Shown: positions 17,132 through 26,513 of the stretch, in pieces
Layout: every line of letters starts with the position of its first letter
How positions within the stretch are numbered: position 1 is the stretch's first letter
Notes under the pieces: generated by a model
The model's input: the letters and a program-made list of their open reading frames with translations, nothing else
Database searches by the model: none
What the model was told of the DNA's origin: nothing
Made by a program: the position numbers and the translations under genes
Assembly (NCBI GenBank): GCA_029289235.1
Contig: JARFTZ010000038.1
Coordinates: 1 to 64,000 of the forward strand
DNA from: Gammaproteobacteria bacterium
GTDB taxonomy: Bacteria; Pseudomonadota; Gammaproteobacteria; Burkholderiales; Rhodocyclaceae
DNA length: 64,000 bases
Direction of reading: 5' to 3'

Positions 17132-17758
17132 ATGGACAGGCAGTCTGTTGTGCCGGGATCCGCGATCAAGCCGCTGGTCGGGGTTGGTCGGGTGATTTTC
17201 GTCGGGGCGTCGACCGGCGGTACGGAAGCGGTCAAGACCTTCCTGCTCGGGATTCCGGAAGACTGCCCGCCGATCCTGATCGTCCAGCACATGCCCGAGA
17301 CCTTTACGGGGTCGTTCGCGGCACGGTTGAACGGCCTCTGCAAGCCGAAGGTCATCGAGGCGCAAGGTGGCGAAGTGCTTGCGCCGGGGAACGTGTATGT
17401 CTCCCCCGGTCATTCGCACATGCGCGTCCGGAAGATGGGCGGGGCGTATGTGACCGAGTTGCTCAAGACTCCGCCGGTCAATCGTCACCGACCTTCCGTG
17501 GATGTCCTGTTCGACTCTGCCGCCGAAGTTGTGGGGCGGAACGCGATCGGGGTCATTCTGACGGGCATGGGAAAGGATGGTGCGAACGGCTTGCTGCGCA
17601 TGCGTCAGGCGGGCGCCAGAACCTTTGGCCAGGACGAGGCGAGTTGTGTGGTCTATGGAATGCCTCGCGAGGCCGCCCTGATCGGCGCCGTCGAGGAAAC
17701 CGCAAGTCTGGGTTCCCTTGCGCAAAAAGTGCTGGCCGCTCTCGGAAGGAGCGTCTGA
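17132..17758 (+). CDS. cheB: CheB-type methylesterase catalytic domain without receiver domain
   Basis: At 208 residues this is only the C-terminal half of CheB. The serine/histidine/aspartate triad is intact: Ser27 in VGASTGG, His53 in VQHMP, Asp149 in TGMGKDGA. It would remove methyl groups from, or deamidate, chemoreceptor glutamines. The N-terminal phospho-receiver that normally inhibits and activates the enzyme is absent: the gene starts one base after the cheR stop with no room for it. It may be constitutively active or controlled in trans, for example by the two CheV proteins encoded next. A full-length CheB may exist elsewhere. Confidence 0.88.
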   Translation: MDRQSVVPGSAIKPLVGVGRVIFVGASTGGTEAVKTFLLGIPEDCPPILIVQHMPETFTGSFAARLNGLCKPKVIEAQGGEVLAPGNVYVSPGHSHMRVRKMGGAYVTELLKTPPVNRHRPSVDVLFDSAAEVVGRNAIGVILTGMGKDGANGLLRMRQAGARTFGQDEASCVVYGMPREAALIGAVEETASLGSLAQKVLAALGRSV

Positions 17759-17956
17759 CTTCAGGAGGGTCCGGATTCAGTTCCGGCATCCTCAACCAGT
17801 GGTTCCGTTCAAGCCGCGTGGTGTTCCCTGGATCCCCGCGTTGGCGTGCGCTGGCGTCGTTTCGTTTCCCGGAGCGTTGTGGTGAAATGCCCTGTGTTCG
17901 ATTAAGATGCGCCAGGCCGTTAGCAAGGCTATTTGCCCAGAAAAAGGTGATCAAGC

Positions 17957-18928
17957 ATGTCAGAGCTGCTCAAAAGTATTGATGCGCGCACCAAGCTTGC
18001 AGGAACCAACAAGCTGGAAATCTTGTTGTTTACGCTTGGAACGCATTCCGTTACGGGGCGCCGTGAGACATTCGGCATCAACGTCTTCAAGGTGCGTGAA
18101 GTCATGCGGACCCCGCCCATTACCGCTGCGCCGGAAATGCCGCCGTCCGTCGAGGGAATGGTGAGTTTGCGTGGCGCGCTGGTTCCTGTCGTGGATTTGG
18201 CGCGGTATGCGGGAATCTCTTCCGACTCGCCCCGGTCGATCATGATCGTGACCGAGTATGCAGGCCATACGCAGGGCTTTCTGGTCGAAGCGGTGGATAC
18301 CATTTTGCGACTCGACTGGAGCCAGATGAAGGTGCCGCCGGATATGCTGACGGCCGAGCTGGGCGGGCTGGTTACGGCGGTGACCGAGTTGCCCGACGGG
18401 CGTCTGGTCATGATGATGGACGTGGAGAAGGTGCTTTCGGAAACGTCGAAGTACGACGACGAGGTGGTCTACCGCAACATCAAGCCGATCAGCAATCCTG
18501 ACTTGACCGTCTTTTTTGCGGACGACTCCGTCGTGGCGCGTCGGCAGATCGTGCGCACGCTTGACGCGATGCACGTCAAGTATGTCGAAACGATCAACGG
18601 CCGGGCGGCGTGGGAGGAACTCGAAAGAATAGCGGCATACGCCGACGCGTCCGGCCAGCGCGTTTCGGATCTGGTCAGCCTGGTATTGACCGACGTCGAG
18701 ATGCCGGAAATGGACGGGTACATTCTGACCAAGAAAATCAAGACGGATCCGCGCTTTGCCGGCGTGCCGGTCATCATGCATTCCTCTTTGTCCGGAATGT
18801 CCAACCAGCAATTGGGGAAATCCGTCGGCGTCGACGAATACGTGCCCAAGTTCGAGCCGCAAAAGCTTTCGGAAGTGTTGACCCGCCGGCTGCTGGGTGG
18901 GGTTCCGGTTGCCCGGGTGAATGGCTGA
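17957..18928 (+). CDS. cheV: Chemotaxis coupling protein CheV (first copy)
   Basis: This 323-residue protein has an N-terminal CheW-like domain (residues about 15-165; FGINVFKVREVMRTPP, GMVSLRGALVPVVDLARY) and a C-terminal receiver with the phospho-acceptor aspartate in VLTDVEMPEMDG. CheV couples receptors to CheA and, when phosphorylated, tunes adaptation. Compared with the second copy it has a six-residue insertion before RETFG. A 198-base gap after cheB suggests a possible internal promoter, though I see no clear one. Confidence 0.92.
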   Translation: MSELLKSIDARTKLAGTNKLEILLFTLGTHSVTGRRETFGINVFKVREVMRTPPITAAPEMPPSVEGMVSLRGALVPVVDLARYAGISSDSPRSIMIVTEYAGHTQGFLVEAVDTILRLDWSQMKVPPDMLTAELGGLVTAVTELPDGRLVMMMDVEKVLSETSKYDDEVVYRNIKPISNPDLTVFFADDSVVARRQIVRTLDAMHVKYVETINGRAAWEELERIAAYADASGQRVSDLVSLVLTDVEMPEMDGYILTKKIKTDPRFAGVPVIMHSSLSGMSNQQLGKSVGVDEYVPKFEPQKLSEVLTRRLLGGVPVARVNG

Positions 18929-18950
18929 CGCATACAAGTGGAGTACGGCG

Positions 18951-19895
18951 ATGGCAATGGACTTGATTGAAAAAAAGAATCTGCTCGATAGCGTTGATGC
19001 CAGAACCCGGCTGGCAGGGTCCAATAAAATGGAAATCCTGCTGTTTTCGCTGGGAACGCGCGAGACTTTCGGGATCAACGTATTCAAGGTGCGCGAGGTC
19101 GGGCGGACGCCGCACATCACGAAGACGCCGAACATGCCGAAGGGCGTCGAGGGCTTGGTCTCGTTGCGCGGCAACGTAATTCCGGTGATCTCCCTGGTGA
19201 GTTTTCTTGACACCGCCGGGCAGCCTGTCGAGCGTGGCAAGACGATGATGGTTGCAGAGTATTCGAAACGGACGCTGGGCTTCCTGGTGCACGAGGTCGA
19301 CCGGATCATTCGTGTCGACTGGGAGAAGGTCAGAGCGCCGGAGAGCGTGCTCTCGGCGAACCAGGGACTGATTACGGCGATTACCGAGCTGGAAAACGGT
19401 ACTCTGGTTTCGATTCTGGACGTCGAGCAGATTCTGGCCAACGCATTTGGCGAGGCCATTATTGTCGACGTGCCGCCTGCGCAGGTTTCGGAGGAAGTCG
19501 GCGTCTTTTTCGTCGATGACTCGGTCGTGGCGAGAAAGAAGATCACCGAGGTGCTCGACCGCCTGAAGGTAAAACACAAGCACGCAACGAATGGTGTCGA
19601 AGCCTGGACGCGCCTGCAGGGACTGGCTGCGCATTCGCAACAGACCGGAGGCAACTTGCGTGACGACGTGCGCCTGATACTCGTTGACGCGGAGATGCCC
19701 GAAATGGACGGTTATGTATTGACGAAGTACATCAAGTCCGATGCGCGTTTCGACGGTATTCCGGTTGTCATGCATTCGTCGCTCTCGTCGGAGGCTAACC
19801 GGGCAATGGGGCAAGCCGTCGGGGTCGACGCCTATGTCGCAAAATTCGATGCCGAGGTATTGGCTGACACTCTGCGTCCCATACTTGAGCGATAG
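18951..19895 (+). CDS. cheV: Chemotaxis coupling protein CheV (second copy)
   Basis: This 314-residue paralogue of the preceding gene has the same CheW domain (FGINVFKVREVGRTPHIT, GLVSLRGNVIPVISLVSF) and receiver (LVDAEMPEMDGYVLTKYIKS). ATG 18951 is preferred because GGAG lies a few bases upstream; an earlier ATG at 18921 overlaps the first cheV stop and would add ten residues. The tandem copies suggest duplication with specialisation for different receptors. With no cheW in the window, they may be the main couplers encoded here. Confidence 0.92.
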   Translation: MAMDLIEKKNLLDSVDARTRLAGSNKMEILLFSLGTRETFGINVFKVREVGRTPHITKTPNMPKGVEGLVSLRGNVIPVISLVSFLDTAGQPVERGKTMMVAEYSKRTLGFLVHEVDRIIRVDWEKVRAPESVLSANQGLITAITELENGTLVSILDVEQILANAFGEAIIVDVPPAQVSEEVGVFFVDDSVVARKKITEVLDRLKVKHKHATNGVEAWTRLQGLAAHSQQTGGNLRDDVRLILVDAEMPEMDGYVLTKYIKSDARFDGIPVVMHSSLSSEANRAMGQAVGVDAYVAKFDAEVLADTLRPILER

Positions 19896-19919
19896 AAGAA
19901 AACTAGGAGTAAATGAGGA

Positions 19920-20309
19920 ATGGCTGATCCAAAAATGAGAATTCTGGTGGTTGATGATTTTTCGACGATGCGGCGAATCGTCAGGAATCTCCTCAAGGAA
20001 TTGGGCTTTGCCAACGTGGATGAGGCTGAAGACGGCGCTATCGCGTTGCAGAAGCTTCAGGCTGGCGGTTTTGAGTTCGTGGTGACCGACTGGAACATGC
20101 CCAACATGGATGGATTGCAGTTGCTCCAGGCCATTCGTTCCACGCCGTCGCTGTCTCATTTGCCGGTGCTGATGATTACCGCCGAAGCAAAGAAGGAGAA
20201 CATCATCGCCGCCGCGCAGGCGGGAGCGAGCGGTTATATCGTCAAGCCATTTACGGCCGCGACGTTGGCGGAGAAGCTGCAAAAGATCTTCGACAAGATG
20301 GGAGGCTGA
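19920..20309 (+). CDS. cheY: Chemotaxis response regulator CheY
   Basis: This 129-residue single-domain receiver aligns residue for residue with E. coli CheY: Asp12, Asp13, phospho-acceptor Asp57, Thr87, Tyr106 and Lys109 are all at the same numbers. Phospho-CheY binds FliM to switch rotation. It lies 24 bases after cheV2 and one base before cheZ, an arrangement that ensures matched kinase output and phosphatase. Confidence 0.96.
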   Translation: MADPKMRILVVDDFSTMRRIVRNLLKELGFANVDEAEDGAIALQKLQAGGFEFVVTDWNMPNMDGLQLLQAIRSTPSLSHLPVLMITAEAKKENIIAAAQAGASGYIVKPFTAATLAEKLQKIFDKMGG

Positions 20310-20310
20310 T

Positions 20311-21162
20311 ATGAGCGACGCGAACGCTTCCGGTGATTCGAGCGAACTCGAAGCTCTGTTTGACAGTATCGCTAGCGGGATCGCTCCTTCCGTCACTCCG
20401 CCAAAGGTGGAAAAGAAACCTTCCCTGATGCAGCAAGCCCGCGAAGGCAACGATCTGACGGAGGACTCAGACGAGTTGCAGGACCTTTTCGATTCTATCG
20501 TTTCGAAAAAAGCCGCTGCCGGCAGTGGTGAAAATTCCTGCGAGGATTGGCCAGCGCAGAAAAAGGTGTTTACCCAGGTCGGACAGATGGCACGGCAGCT
20601 ACACGATACTCTCGGGGCGTTGGGATATGACAAACTGATCGAGAAAACGGTCAGCGCGATTCCCGATGCAAAAGACCGACTCTCCTATATTGCCAACCTT
20701 ACCGAACAGGCGGCTTGCAAAGTGCTGAATGCGACTGATGTCGCGACCCCGATTCAGGAGGAGCTCGAGGACGGGGCGGCGTTGCTGGCAACCAAGTGGG
20801 ACGCGCTTTACGCCAATCAGATGAGTGTCGAGGAGTTCAAGCTGCTGGCTGCGGAAACGCGGGGATTCCTGAAGAACGCCGTTCCACAGCGGACCGCCGC
20901 AACCAAAGAACAGTTGATGGAAATCATGATGGCGCAGGATTTCCAGGACTTAACCGGGCAGGTCATCAAGAAGGTCGTCGCGCTTGCCCAGGATCTGGAG
21001 TCGCAATTGATGGGGATTCTCATCGAAACAATCCCGGGAGAGAAGCGCACCGAATCCGTGACATCGCTTCTCAATGGGCCTGTGGTGACTGCTGAAGGGC
21101 GCTCGGACGTCGTTGTCAGTCAGCAGCAGGTCGACGATTTGCTGGATAGCCTGGGGTTCTAG
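20311..21162 (+). CDS. cheZ: CheY phosphatase CheZ with extra N-terminal CheY-tail-like motifs
   Basis: This 283-residue protein has the long helical-bundle core with the catalytic segment AQDFQDLTGQVIKKV (Asp/Gln of the DFQDLTGQ motif) and the CheY-binding C-terminal helix QVDDLLDSLGF (273-283). Unusually, the N-terminus contains two similar peptides, ELEALFDSIAS (12-22) and ELQDLFDSIVS (55-65), separated by a charged disordered linker. The C-terminal peptide normally recruits phospho-CheY, so the copies could raise avidity or bind another partner. It is translated directly after cheY. Confidence 0.93.
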   Translation: MSDANASGDSSELEALFDSIASGIAPSVTPPKVEKKPSLMQQAREGNDLTEDSDELQDLFDSIVSKKAAAGSGENSCEDWPAQKKVFTQVGQMARQLHDTLGALGYDKLIEKTVSAIPDAKDRLSYIANLTEQAACKVLNATDVATPIQEELEDGAALLATKWDALYANQMSVEEFKLLAAETRGFLKNAVPQRTAATKEQLMEIMMAQDFQDLTGQVIKKVVALAQDLESQLMGILIETIPGEKRTESVTSLLNGPVVTAEGRSDVVVSQQQVDDLLDSLGF

Positions 21163-21172
21163 GAGGTTCGAT

Positions 21173-23119
21173 ATGAGTGACTTTTCCGGAATGGAAGACC
21201 TGCTGCAGGATTTCTTGCAGGAAGCGAGTGACCTGCTTTCCGACGTGGATAACAGACTTGTCGAGTTGGAGCGGGATCCTGGAGATCGCCGTCTGTTGAA
21301 TGACATCTTCAGGGGGTTCCACACGATCAAGGGGGGAGCCGGCTTTCTCAATGCCACCGAGTTGGTGACGCTCTGCCATCTGACCGAAAACCTCTTTGAC
21401 AAGCTTAGAAACGGGGAGATGACGCTGACACCGGAGTTGCTCGACATCATCATGGCGGCGACGCAAGGGGTCAGGGGAATGTTTGGTGAACTGGCGCAGG
21501 CCGTCCAGCCCAAGCCGGCCCCCGCCAATGTAATCCAGGCTTTGCGAGTGGCGTTGCACGAATTGGAAGCGGGTACGCAGGCAGAGGAGATTCCGGTAGC
21601 CACACCTGATCCTTTGCCAGAGGTCGATGCGGTTTCCTCGGGAGAGGGAGGGGGCTCCCCGGAGGAACCCGATTGGGAAGCGCTCCACGCAGCGGTGACG
21701 GGGCGGGAACGGGAAAAACCGGAAGTTATTCCCGCCGGCGCATCGTCGGAGCTGAAGCGGGCCGGCATGGATGTCGTTGCCGAGGCGGAGTTGATGCCGC
21801 ATTTTCCCCCGGAGGGGCGGCGCTCGACCGACAAGCCGGGGCTTGTCGGTTCCGGAACAACCGGCGGCAGGCGCTCTGACGAAAAAATCGCGACTCGGGA
21901 ATCGACAATCCGTGTTGATACCGCGCGTCTCGATCAGGTGCTCAACCTGTCCGGTGAAATTGGTTTGACGAAAAACCGTTTGACCAGTTTGCGGGCGGAT
22001 ATCCTCGCGGGGCGTAATGATTCGGAGACTCTGCACGCCCTTGATCAGGCGGTGAGCCAGCTCGATCTGCTGGTTTCGGACTTGCAGAACTCCGTGATGA
22101 AAACGCGGATGCAGCCAATCGGGCGGCTGTTCCAGAAGTATCCCCGTATCGCCCGGGATCTCGCCCGCCAATTGGGGAAGGATGTCGAACTTGCGCTGGT
22201 CGGTGAAGAGACCGAAGTCGACAAGACCATGATCGAGGATCTTGCCGATCCTCTGGTGCACCTGGTGCGCAATGCGGTTGATCATGGTGTCGAATCTCCC
22301 GAGGAGCGGCTTGCGGCGGGCAAGCCGACCAAGAGCGTGGTGCGTCTGGAAGCGCGTCAGGAAGGTGACCACATCGTTCTGATCATCGCGGATGATGGTC
22401 GTGGAATGAGCCCGGAGAGAATTCGTGCCAAGGCCATCGAGAAAGGCTTGATCAAAGAGGAAGAGGCAAATACGCTGGACGACAGGCAAAGCCTGAACCT
22501 GATCTTCCTGCCGGGCTTCTCGACGATGACGCAGGCCTCCGCGGTCTCCGGGCGTGGCGTCGGCATGGACGTGGTCAAGACGAACATCCAGAAGCTGAAC
22601 GGCTCGGTCGAAATTCGTTCGGAGCCGGGGAAAGGAACCGTGTTCCTCATTTCCCTGCCGTTGACCCTGGCGATCCTTCCGGTGCTCCTGGTCTTGCTGG
22701 GCGATCAGCCATTTGCCTTGCCCCTTTCGATGGTGCGCGAAATCCTGCCGATCGAAAAGGAAAAGATGCAGGAGGTCGGCGGCAAGGAGACGCTGGTTGT
22801 CCGGGGCGAGGTCCTGCCGGTCGTCGCGCTGTCGCGGTTGCTCGGATGGCCGCAACTGCAAACGCCCGAATATGGCGTGCTGATGCAGACCGCCGAGCGG
22901 AGTTTCATCCTCTCGGTCGACAGTTTCGCCGGGCGCGACGATGCGGTGATCAAGTCGCTCGATGATTTCCGGCCACGCGGTGTTGCCGGCGTCACCACCT
23001 TGTCGAACGGACAGATCGTCCTGATCCTTGACATGAAAGAGTTGCTGGCGGACCTCAATGCCCACATCGATCGTGAACTTGGTGTCAGGCATGCCCGTGC
23101 ACTAGAGCTATCCATCTGA
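21173..23119 (+). CDS. cheA: Chemotaxis histidine kinase CheA
   Basis: This 648-residue kinase has a P1 phosphotransfer domain with His50 in FHTIKGGAGF, a long low-complexity linker (about 130-260) where a P2 domain is not obvious, P3 dimerisation, P4 ATPase (N box VRNAVDHGVE, G1 DDGRGM, G2 GRGVGMDV) and a C-terminal P5 CheW-like domain. It phosphorylates CheY and the CheV receivers. ATG 21173 follows a strong TAGGAGG site; the frame upstream lies inside cheZ. A clear terminator follows, closing the chemotaxis operon. Confidence 0.95.
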   Translation: MSDFSGMEDLLQDFLQEASDLLSDVDNRLVELERDPGDRRLLNDIFRGFHTIKGGAGFLNATELVTLCHLTENLFDKLRNGEMTLTPELLDIIMAATQGVRGMFGELAQAVQPKPAPANVIQALRVALHELEAGTQAEEIPVATPDPLPEVDAVSSGEGGGSPEEPDWEALHAAVTGREREKPEVIPAGASSELKRAGMDVVAEAELMPHFPPEGRRSTDKPGLVGSGTTGGRRSDEKIATRESTIRVDTARLDQVLNLSGEIGLTKNRLTSLRADILAGRNDSETLHALDQAVSQLDLLVSDLQNSVMKTRMQPIGRLFQKYPRIARDLARQLGKDVELALVGEETEVDKTMIEDLADPLVHLVRNAVDHGVESPEERLAAGKPTKSVVRLEARQEGDHIVLIIADDGRGMSPERIRAKAIEKGLIKEEEANTLDDRQSLNLIFLPGFSTMTQASAVSGRGVGMDVVKTNIQKLNGSVEIRSEPGKGTVFLISLPLTLAILPVLLVLLGDQPFALPLSMVREILPIEKEKMQEVGGKETLVVRGEVLPVVALSRLLGWPQLQTPEYGVLMQTAERSFILSVDSFAGRDDAVIKSLDDFRPRGVAGVTTLSNGQIVLILDMKELLADLNAHIDRELGVRHARALELSI

Positions 23120-23144
23120 TTCGATTTCATATTTTTTTATTTTC

Positions 23145-23172
23145 CAGGGGGCTTCGGCCCCCTGTTTTTTTT
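23145..23172 (+). terminator. Rho-independent terminator after cheA
   Basis: An eight-base-pair stem (CAGGGGGC / GCCCCCTG) with a TTCG loop is followed by eight T's, 25 bases after the cheA stop. It separates the mot/che operon from the flhB operon. Confidence 0.92.
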
Positions 23173-23258
23173 CGTTTGGCAAAAGGGGAAGGTGCCCGTC
23201 TTTTCGAGAATCGGGGTAAATAAAGCGATATATATCTTTATTTTTTAATGTTTTTTTA

Positions 23259-23264
23259 TATAAT
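23259..23264 (+). promoter_or_regulatory. TATAAT -10 element ahead of flhB
   Basis: In a conspicuously AT-rich patch (about 23219-23270) a perfect TATAAT lies 26 bases before the flhB ATG. The -35 region is AT-rich but not consensus. It probably drives the early flhB-flhA-flhF-flhG-fliA transcript by a sigma70-type promoter. No -24/-12 signature is present in this gap. Confidence 0.45.
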
Positions 23265-23290
23265 TAGCTCTGGTTTTTTGGAATCGGAAG

Positions 23291-24433
23291 ATGGCCGAAG
23301 AAAGCGATCTCGAGCGAACAGAGCCCGCCTCATCGAGGCGCCTCGAGCAAGCCCGTGAGGAGGGGCAGGTTCCGCGTTCGCGCGAGGTTGGCGCTTTTCT
23401 GGTCCTGATGGTGGCTGCAGGCGCGTTCTGGATGGTCGGAGGATGGATGATGCAGCGCACATCGACCATTGTGTCGCGGGGGCTGATGTTTGATGGCGAA
23501 CTGTTGCGCGACCCGCAGGTCATGGTGGCGCGGCTCGGCGACATTGCACTGGATGCTCTCCTTGCCTTTACCCCGTTGGTCATGGCGCTGATCGTGGCGG
23601 CTCTTCTTTCGCCCTTCTTTCTGGGGAGCTGGAATGTCTCGTTCAAGGCGATGACGCCCGATCTGGGGCGGCTCGATCCATTGAAAGGCATGGGCCGGAT
23701 CGTCTCGTGGTCCGGAGTGCTCGAGCTGGTCAAGGGCGTTGCAAAGGCGACGTTGATTGGCAGTGTCGCTGCTGGAGTCCTCTGGGCTGAACGCGGCGAG
23801 ATCATTTCGCTCCTCTCGCAGACCATTGATGCCGGCCTCGCCAGCGCCGGTCATTTGATCAATTTCAGTTTTCTGCTGATTGTCGCCTCGATGCTGCTGA
23901 TCGTGGCGCTCGATGTTCCGTTCCAGCTTTGGCAGTACCACAACAAGTTGAAGATGACCAAAGAGGAAGTACGCCGGGAAAGCAAGGAGATGGAAGGGAA
24001 TCCCGAGGTCAAGGGGCGGATCAGGAGCATGCAGCGCGAAGCGGCACGCAGGCGAATGATGAGCGCGGTGCCCACGGCTGATGTGATCGTAACCAACCCG
24101 ACGCATTTTGCAGTGGCGCTTGCGTACAAGAACGGGATGGGGGCACCCAAGGTGCTTGCGAAGGGAATGGGCGAGATCGCGCTGAAAATTCGCACGATCG
24201 GCGCCGAGAGCGGCGTGCCCTTGCTTGAGGCACCCCCTTTGGCCCGTTCGCTTTACCGGCATGCCGAACTGGATCAGGAAATACCGTCGGCGCTCTATGC
24301 TGCCGTGGCAGAGGTGCTGGCCTATATTTATCAACTGGCCCGTTGGCGGGAGCAGGGCGGCAATTATCCGGTTCCGCCGCGTCAGATTCCGGTACCGCAG
24401 GACATGATGGTCGCGGAGGCGGCAAATGGCTAG
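23291..24433 (+). CDS. flhB: Flagellar export switch protein FlhB
   Basis: This 380-residue inner-membrane protein has an N-terminal ESDLERTEPASSRRLEQARE motif, four membrane segments, and a cytoplasmic C-domain with the autocleavage site NPTH at residues 269-272, the same numbering as enteric FlhB. Cleavage switches export from rod/hook to filament substrates together with FliK. A Pro-rich tail follows residue 355. Its stop overlaps the start of flhA. Confidence 0.96.
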   Translation: MAEESDLERTEPASSRRLEQAREEGQVPRSREVGAFLVLMVAAGAFWMVGGWMMQRTSTIVSRGLMFDGELLRDPQVMVARLGDIALDALLAFTPLVMALIVAALLSPFFLGSWNVSFKAMTPDLGRLDPLKGMGRIVSWSGVLELVKGVAKATLIGSVAAGVLWAERGEIISLLSQTIDAGLASAGHLINFSFLLIVASMLLIVALDVPFQLWQYHNKLKMTKEEVRRESKEMEGNPEVKGRIRSMQREAARRRMMSAVPTADVIVTNPTHFAVALAYKNGMGAPKVLAKGMGEIALKIRTIGAESGVPLLEAPPLARSLYRHAELDQEIPSALYAAVAEVLAYIYQLARWREQGGNYPVPPRQIPVPQDMMVAEAANG

Positions 24434-26513
24434 TTCAAGCATGACGCTGCAGAGCTTCATTGGGCGGATCGGCCTGCAGCAGCTCGCCGGTCCGTTGCTG
24501 ATCATGTTGGTGCTGGCGATGATGGTGTTGCCGTTGCCGCCTTTCATGCTCGACCTGTTCTTCACCTTCAATATCGCGATCTCGATCATCGTGATGCTTG
24601 TCGCGATCAATGTATTGAAGCCGCTTGATTTTTCCGTCTTTCCCACAGTTCTGCTGATTACCACCTTGCTTCGCCTGTCGCTGAACGTCGCATCAACACG
24701 CATCGTGCTGCTCGAAGGGCATACCGGACAAGGTGCGGCAGGCCAGGTGATCGATGCTTTCGGTCATTTTCTGGTGGGCGGAAATTATGCGGTCGGGATC
24801 GTCGTGTTCGCCATTCTGGTGATCATCAATTTTGTGGTGATTACCAAGGGCGCCGGGCGGGTGGCGGAAGTCGCGGCACGCTTTACACTTGACGCCATGC
24901 CGGGCAAGCAGATGGCGATCGATGCCGATCTCAATGCCGGTCTGATCGGCGAGGACGAGGCGCGTCGGCGGCGTGCGACGATCGCGGAAGAGGCGGATTT
25001 CTTCGGGTCGATGGATGGTGCGTCGAAATTCGTCCGCGGCGACGCTGTCGCCGGGATATTGATCATGGTGATCAACGTGGTCGGCGGGCTCTTCGTCGGC
25101 ATGTTGCAGCACAACCTCGATATCGGAACGGCGGCCAGAACCTATACGCTCCTGACTATTGGCGATGGCCTGGTGGCACAAATTCCGGCGCTGATCATCT
25201 CGATCGCCGCGGGCATGGTGGTGACGCGTGTCGGCGACACCCAGGATCTGTCTCAGCAATTCCTTGGTCAGCTGTTCAACAATCCGCGGGTGATCGCCCT
25301 CTCTGCCGCGATCATCGGATTGCTGGGAATGATCCCGGGAATGCCCAACTTCGTTTTCCTCTTGTTGGCTGCGCTGCTCGGTGTTCTGGCGTGGGAGATG
25401 CTGCGGCGGCAGGAGCGGGAAAAGCCGGTTCCGGTAAAGGCGGCGCCACCCGTCGTCGCAACCGAATCACAAGAGGCTAGCTGGGCCGATGTGGCGCCGC
25501 TCGATGTGCTCGGACTGGAAGTGGGCTATCGCCTGATTCCGCTGGTGGACAAGGCGCAGGATGGCGAATTGTTGCGGCGAATCCGCGGGATCAGGAAGAA
25601 ATTCGCGCAGGAAGTGGGTTTTCTCGTCTCGCCCGTGCATATCCGGGACAACCTCGAATTGAAACCGAATGCCTACCGGATCTTGCTCAAGGGGGTCGAG
25701 ATCGGCCAGGGCGAGGCGTTCCCGGGGAGTCTGTTGGCCATCAATCCCGGGCGTGTGGTTGGTCAGCTTCCCGGAACGGCAACGAAGGATCCGGCGTTCG
25801 GACTTCCGGCGATCTGGATCGACAACGCCTTGCGTGATCAGGCGCAGGCGTTCGGCTATACCGTGGTCGATGCGAGTACCGTGGTCGCCACGCATCTGAA
25901 TCACCTCATCCTGTCGCATGCTTCCGAATTGTTGGGGCGCCAGGAGGCGCAGGCGTTGCTCGACCATCTGGCCAAGGAAATGCCGAAACTGGTCGAGGAT
26001 CTGGTTCCAAAGGTTCTTCAACTCGGCGTGCTTCAGAAAGTGTTGCAAAACCTGCTGGACGAGGGGGTTCACATCCGGGACATGCGTACCATCATCGAAA
26101 CGTTGGCCGAGTTCGCACCGCGTATCCAGGATGCAGAGACGCTTACCGCGCACGTGCGAGTTGCGCTTGGGCGTTCCATCGTCCAGCAACTGTACCCGAG
26201 CGGCCAGGAAATCCAGGTCATGTCGCTCGATCCGCAACTCGAACGGATACTGCACCAGGCCATGGCGGGGGGTGGCGATGGAGGAAGCATCGAACCCGGC
26301 CTTGCCGACACGCTGATCCGGGAGACGGCCGCGGCCGCGCAGCGGCAGGAAGCCTTGGGTCTTCCCCCCGTTCTTCTCGTCTCAGCCAATCTTCGCTCGC
26401 TTCTGTCGCGTTTCCTGCGGCGGGGGATTTCACAACTCAAGGTGCTGGCCCATGCGGAAGTGCCGGAAAACAAGATCATCAAGGTCACCTCGATCATTGG
26501 GGGTAAAGCATGA
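24426..26513 (+). CDS. flhA: Flagellar export apparatus protein FlhA
   Basis: This 695-residue protein has about eight N-terminal membrane segments, the FHIPEP-family signature (RFTLDAMPGKQMAIDADLNA, residues about 155-174) and a large cytoplasmic C-domain (from about 350) that docks chaperone-substrate complexes and forms the export ring. It overlaps flhB upstream and flhF downstream (ATGA), indicating coupled translation. Confidence 0.96.
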   Translation: MASSSMTLQSFIGRIGLQQLAGPLLIMLVLAMMVLPLPPFMLDLFFTFNIAISIIVMLVAINVLKPLDFSVFPTVLLITTLLRLSLNVASTRIVLLEGHTGQGAAGQVIDAFGHFLVGGNYAVGIVVFAILVIINFVVITKGAGRVAEVAARFTLDAMPGKQMAIDADLNAGLIGEDEARRRRATIAEEADFFGSMDGASKFVRGDAVAGILIMVINVVGGLFVGMLQHNLDIGTAARTYTLLTIGDGLVAQIPALIISIAAGMVVTRVGDTQDLSQQFLGQLFNNPRVIALSAAIIGLLGMIPGMPNFVFLLLAALLGVLAWEMLRRQEREKPVPVKAAPPVVATESQEASWADVAPLDVLGLEVGYRLIPLVDKAQDGELLRRIRGIRKKFAQEVGFLVSPVHIRDNLELKPNAYRILLKGVEIGQGEAFPGSLLAINPGRVVGQLPGTATKDPAFGLPAIWIDNALRDQAQAFGYTVVDASTVVATHLNHLILSHASELLGRQEAQALLDHLAKEMPKLVEDLVPKVLQLGVLQKVLQNLLDEGVHIRDMRTIIETLAEFAPRIQDAETLTAHVRVALGRSIVQQLYPSGQEIQVMSLDPQLERILHQAMAGGGDGGSIEPGLADTLIRETAAAAQRQEALGLPPVLLVSANLRSLLSRFLRRGISQLKVLAHAEVPENKIIKVTSIIGGKA

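Noticed and set aside
17911-17935. Possible sigma28 promoter before the first cheV (GCCGTTAG)
   Set aside because: The -35 position reads TTCG, not TAAA, so the match is not better than chance.
21116-23092. 658-codon minus-strand open frame opposite cheA
   Set aside because: It lies wholly antisense to a complete CheA with all catalytic motifs, and the translation is His/Arg/Gln-rich without domains.
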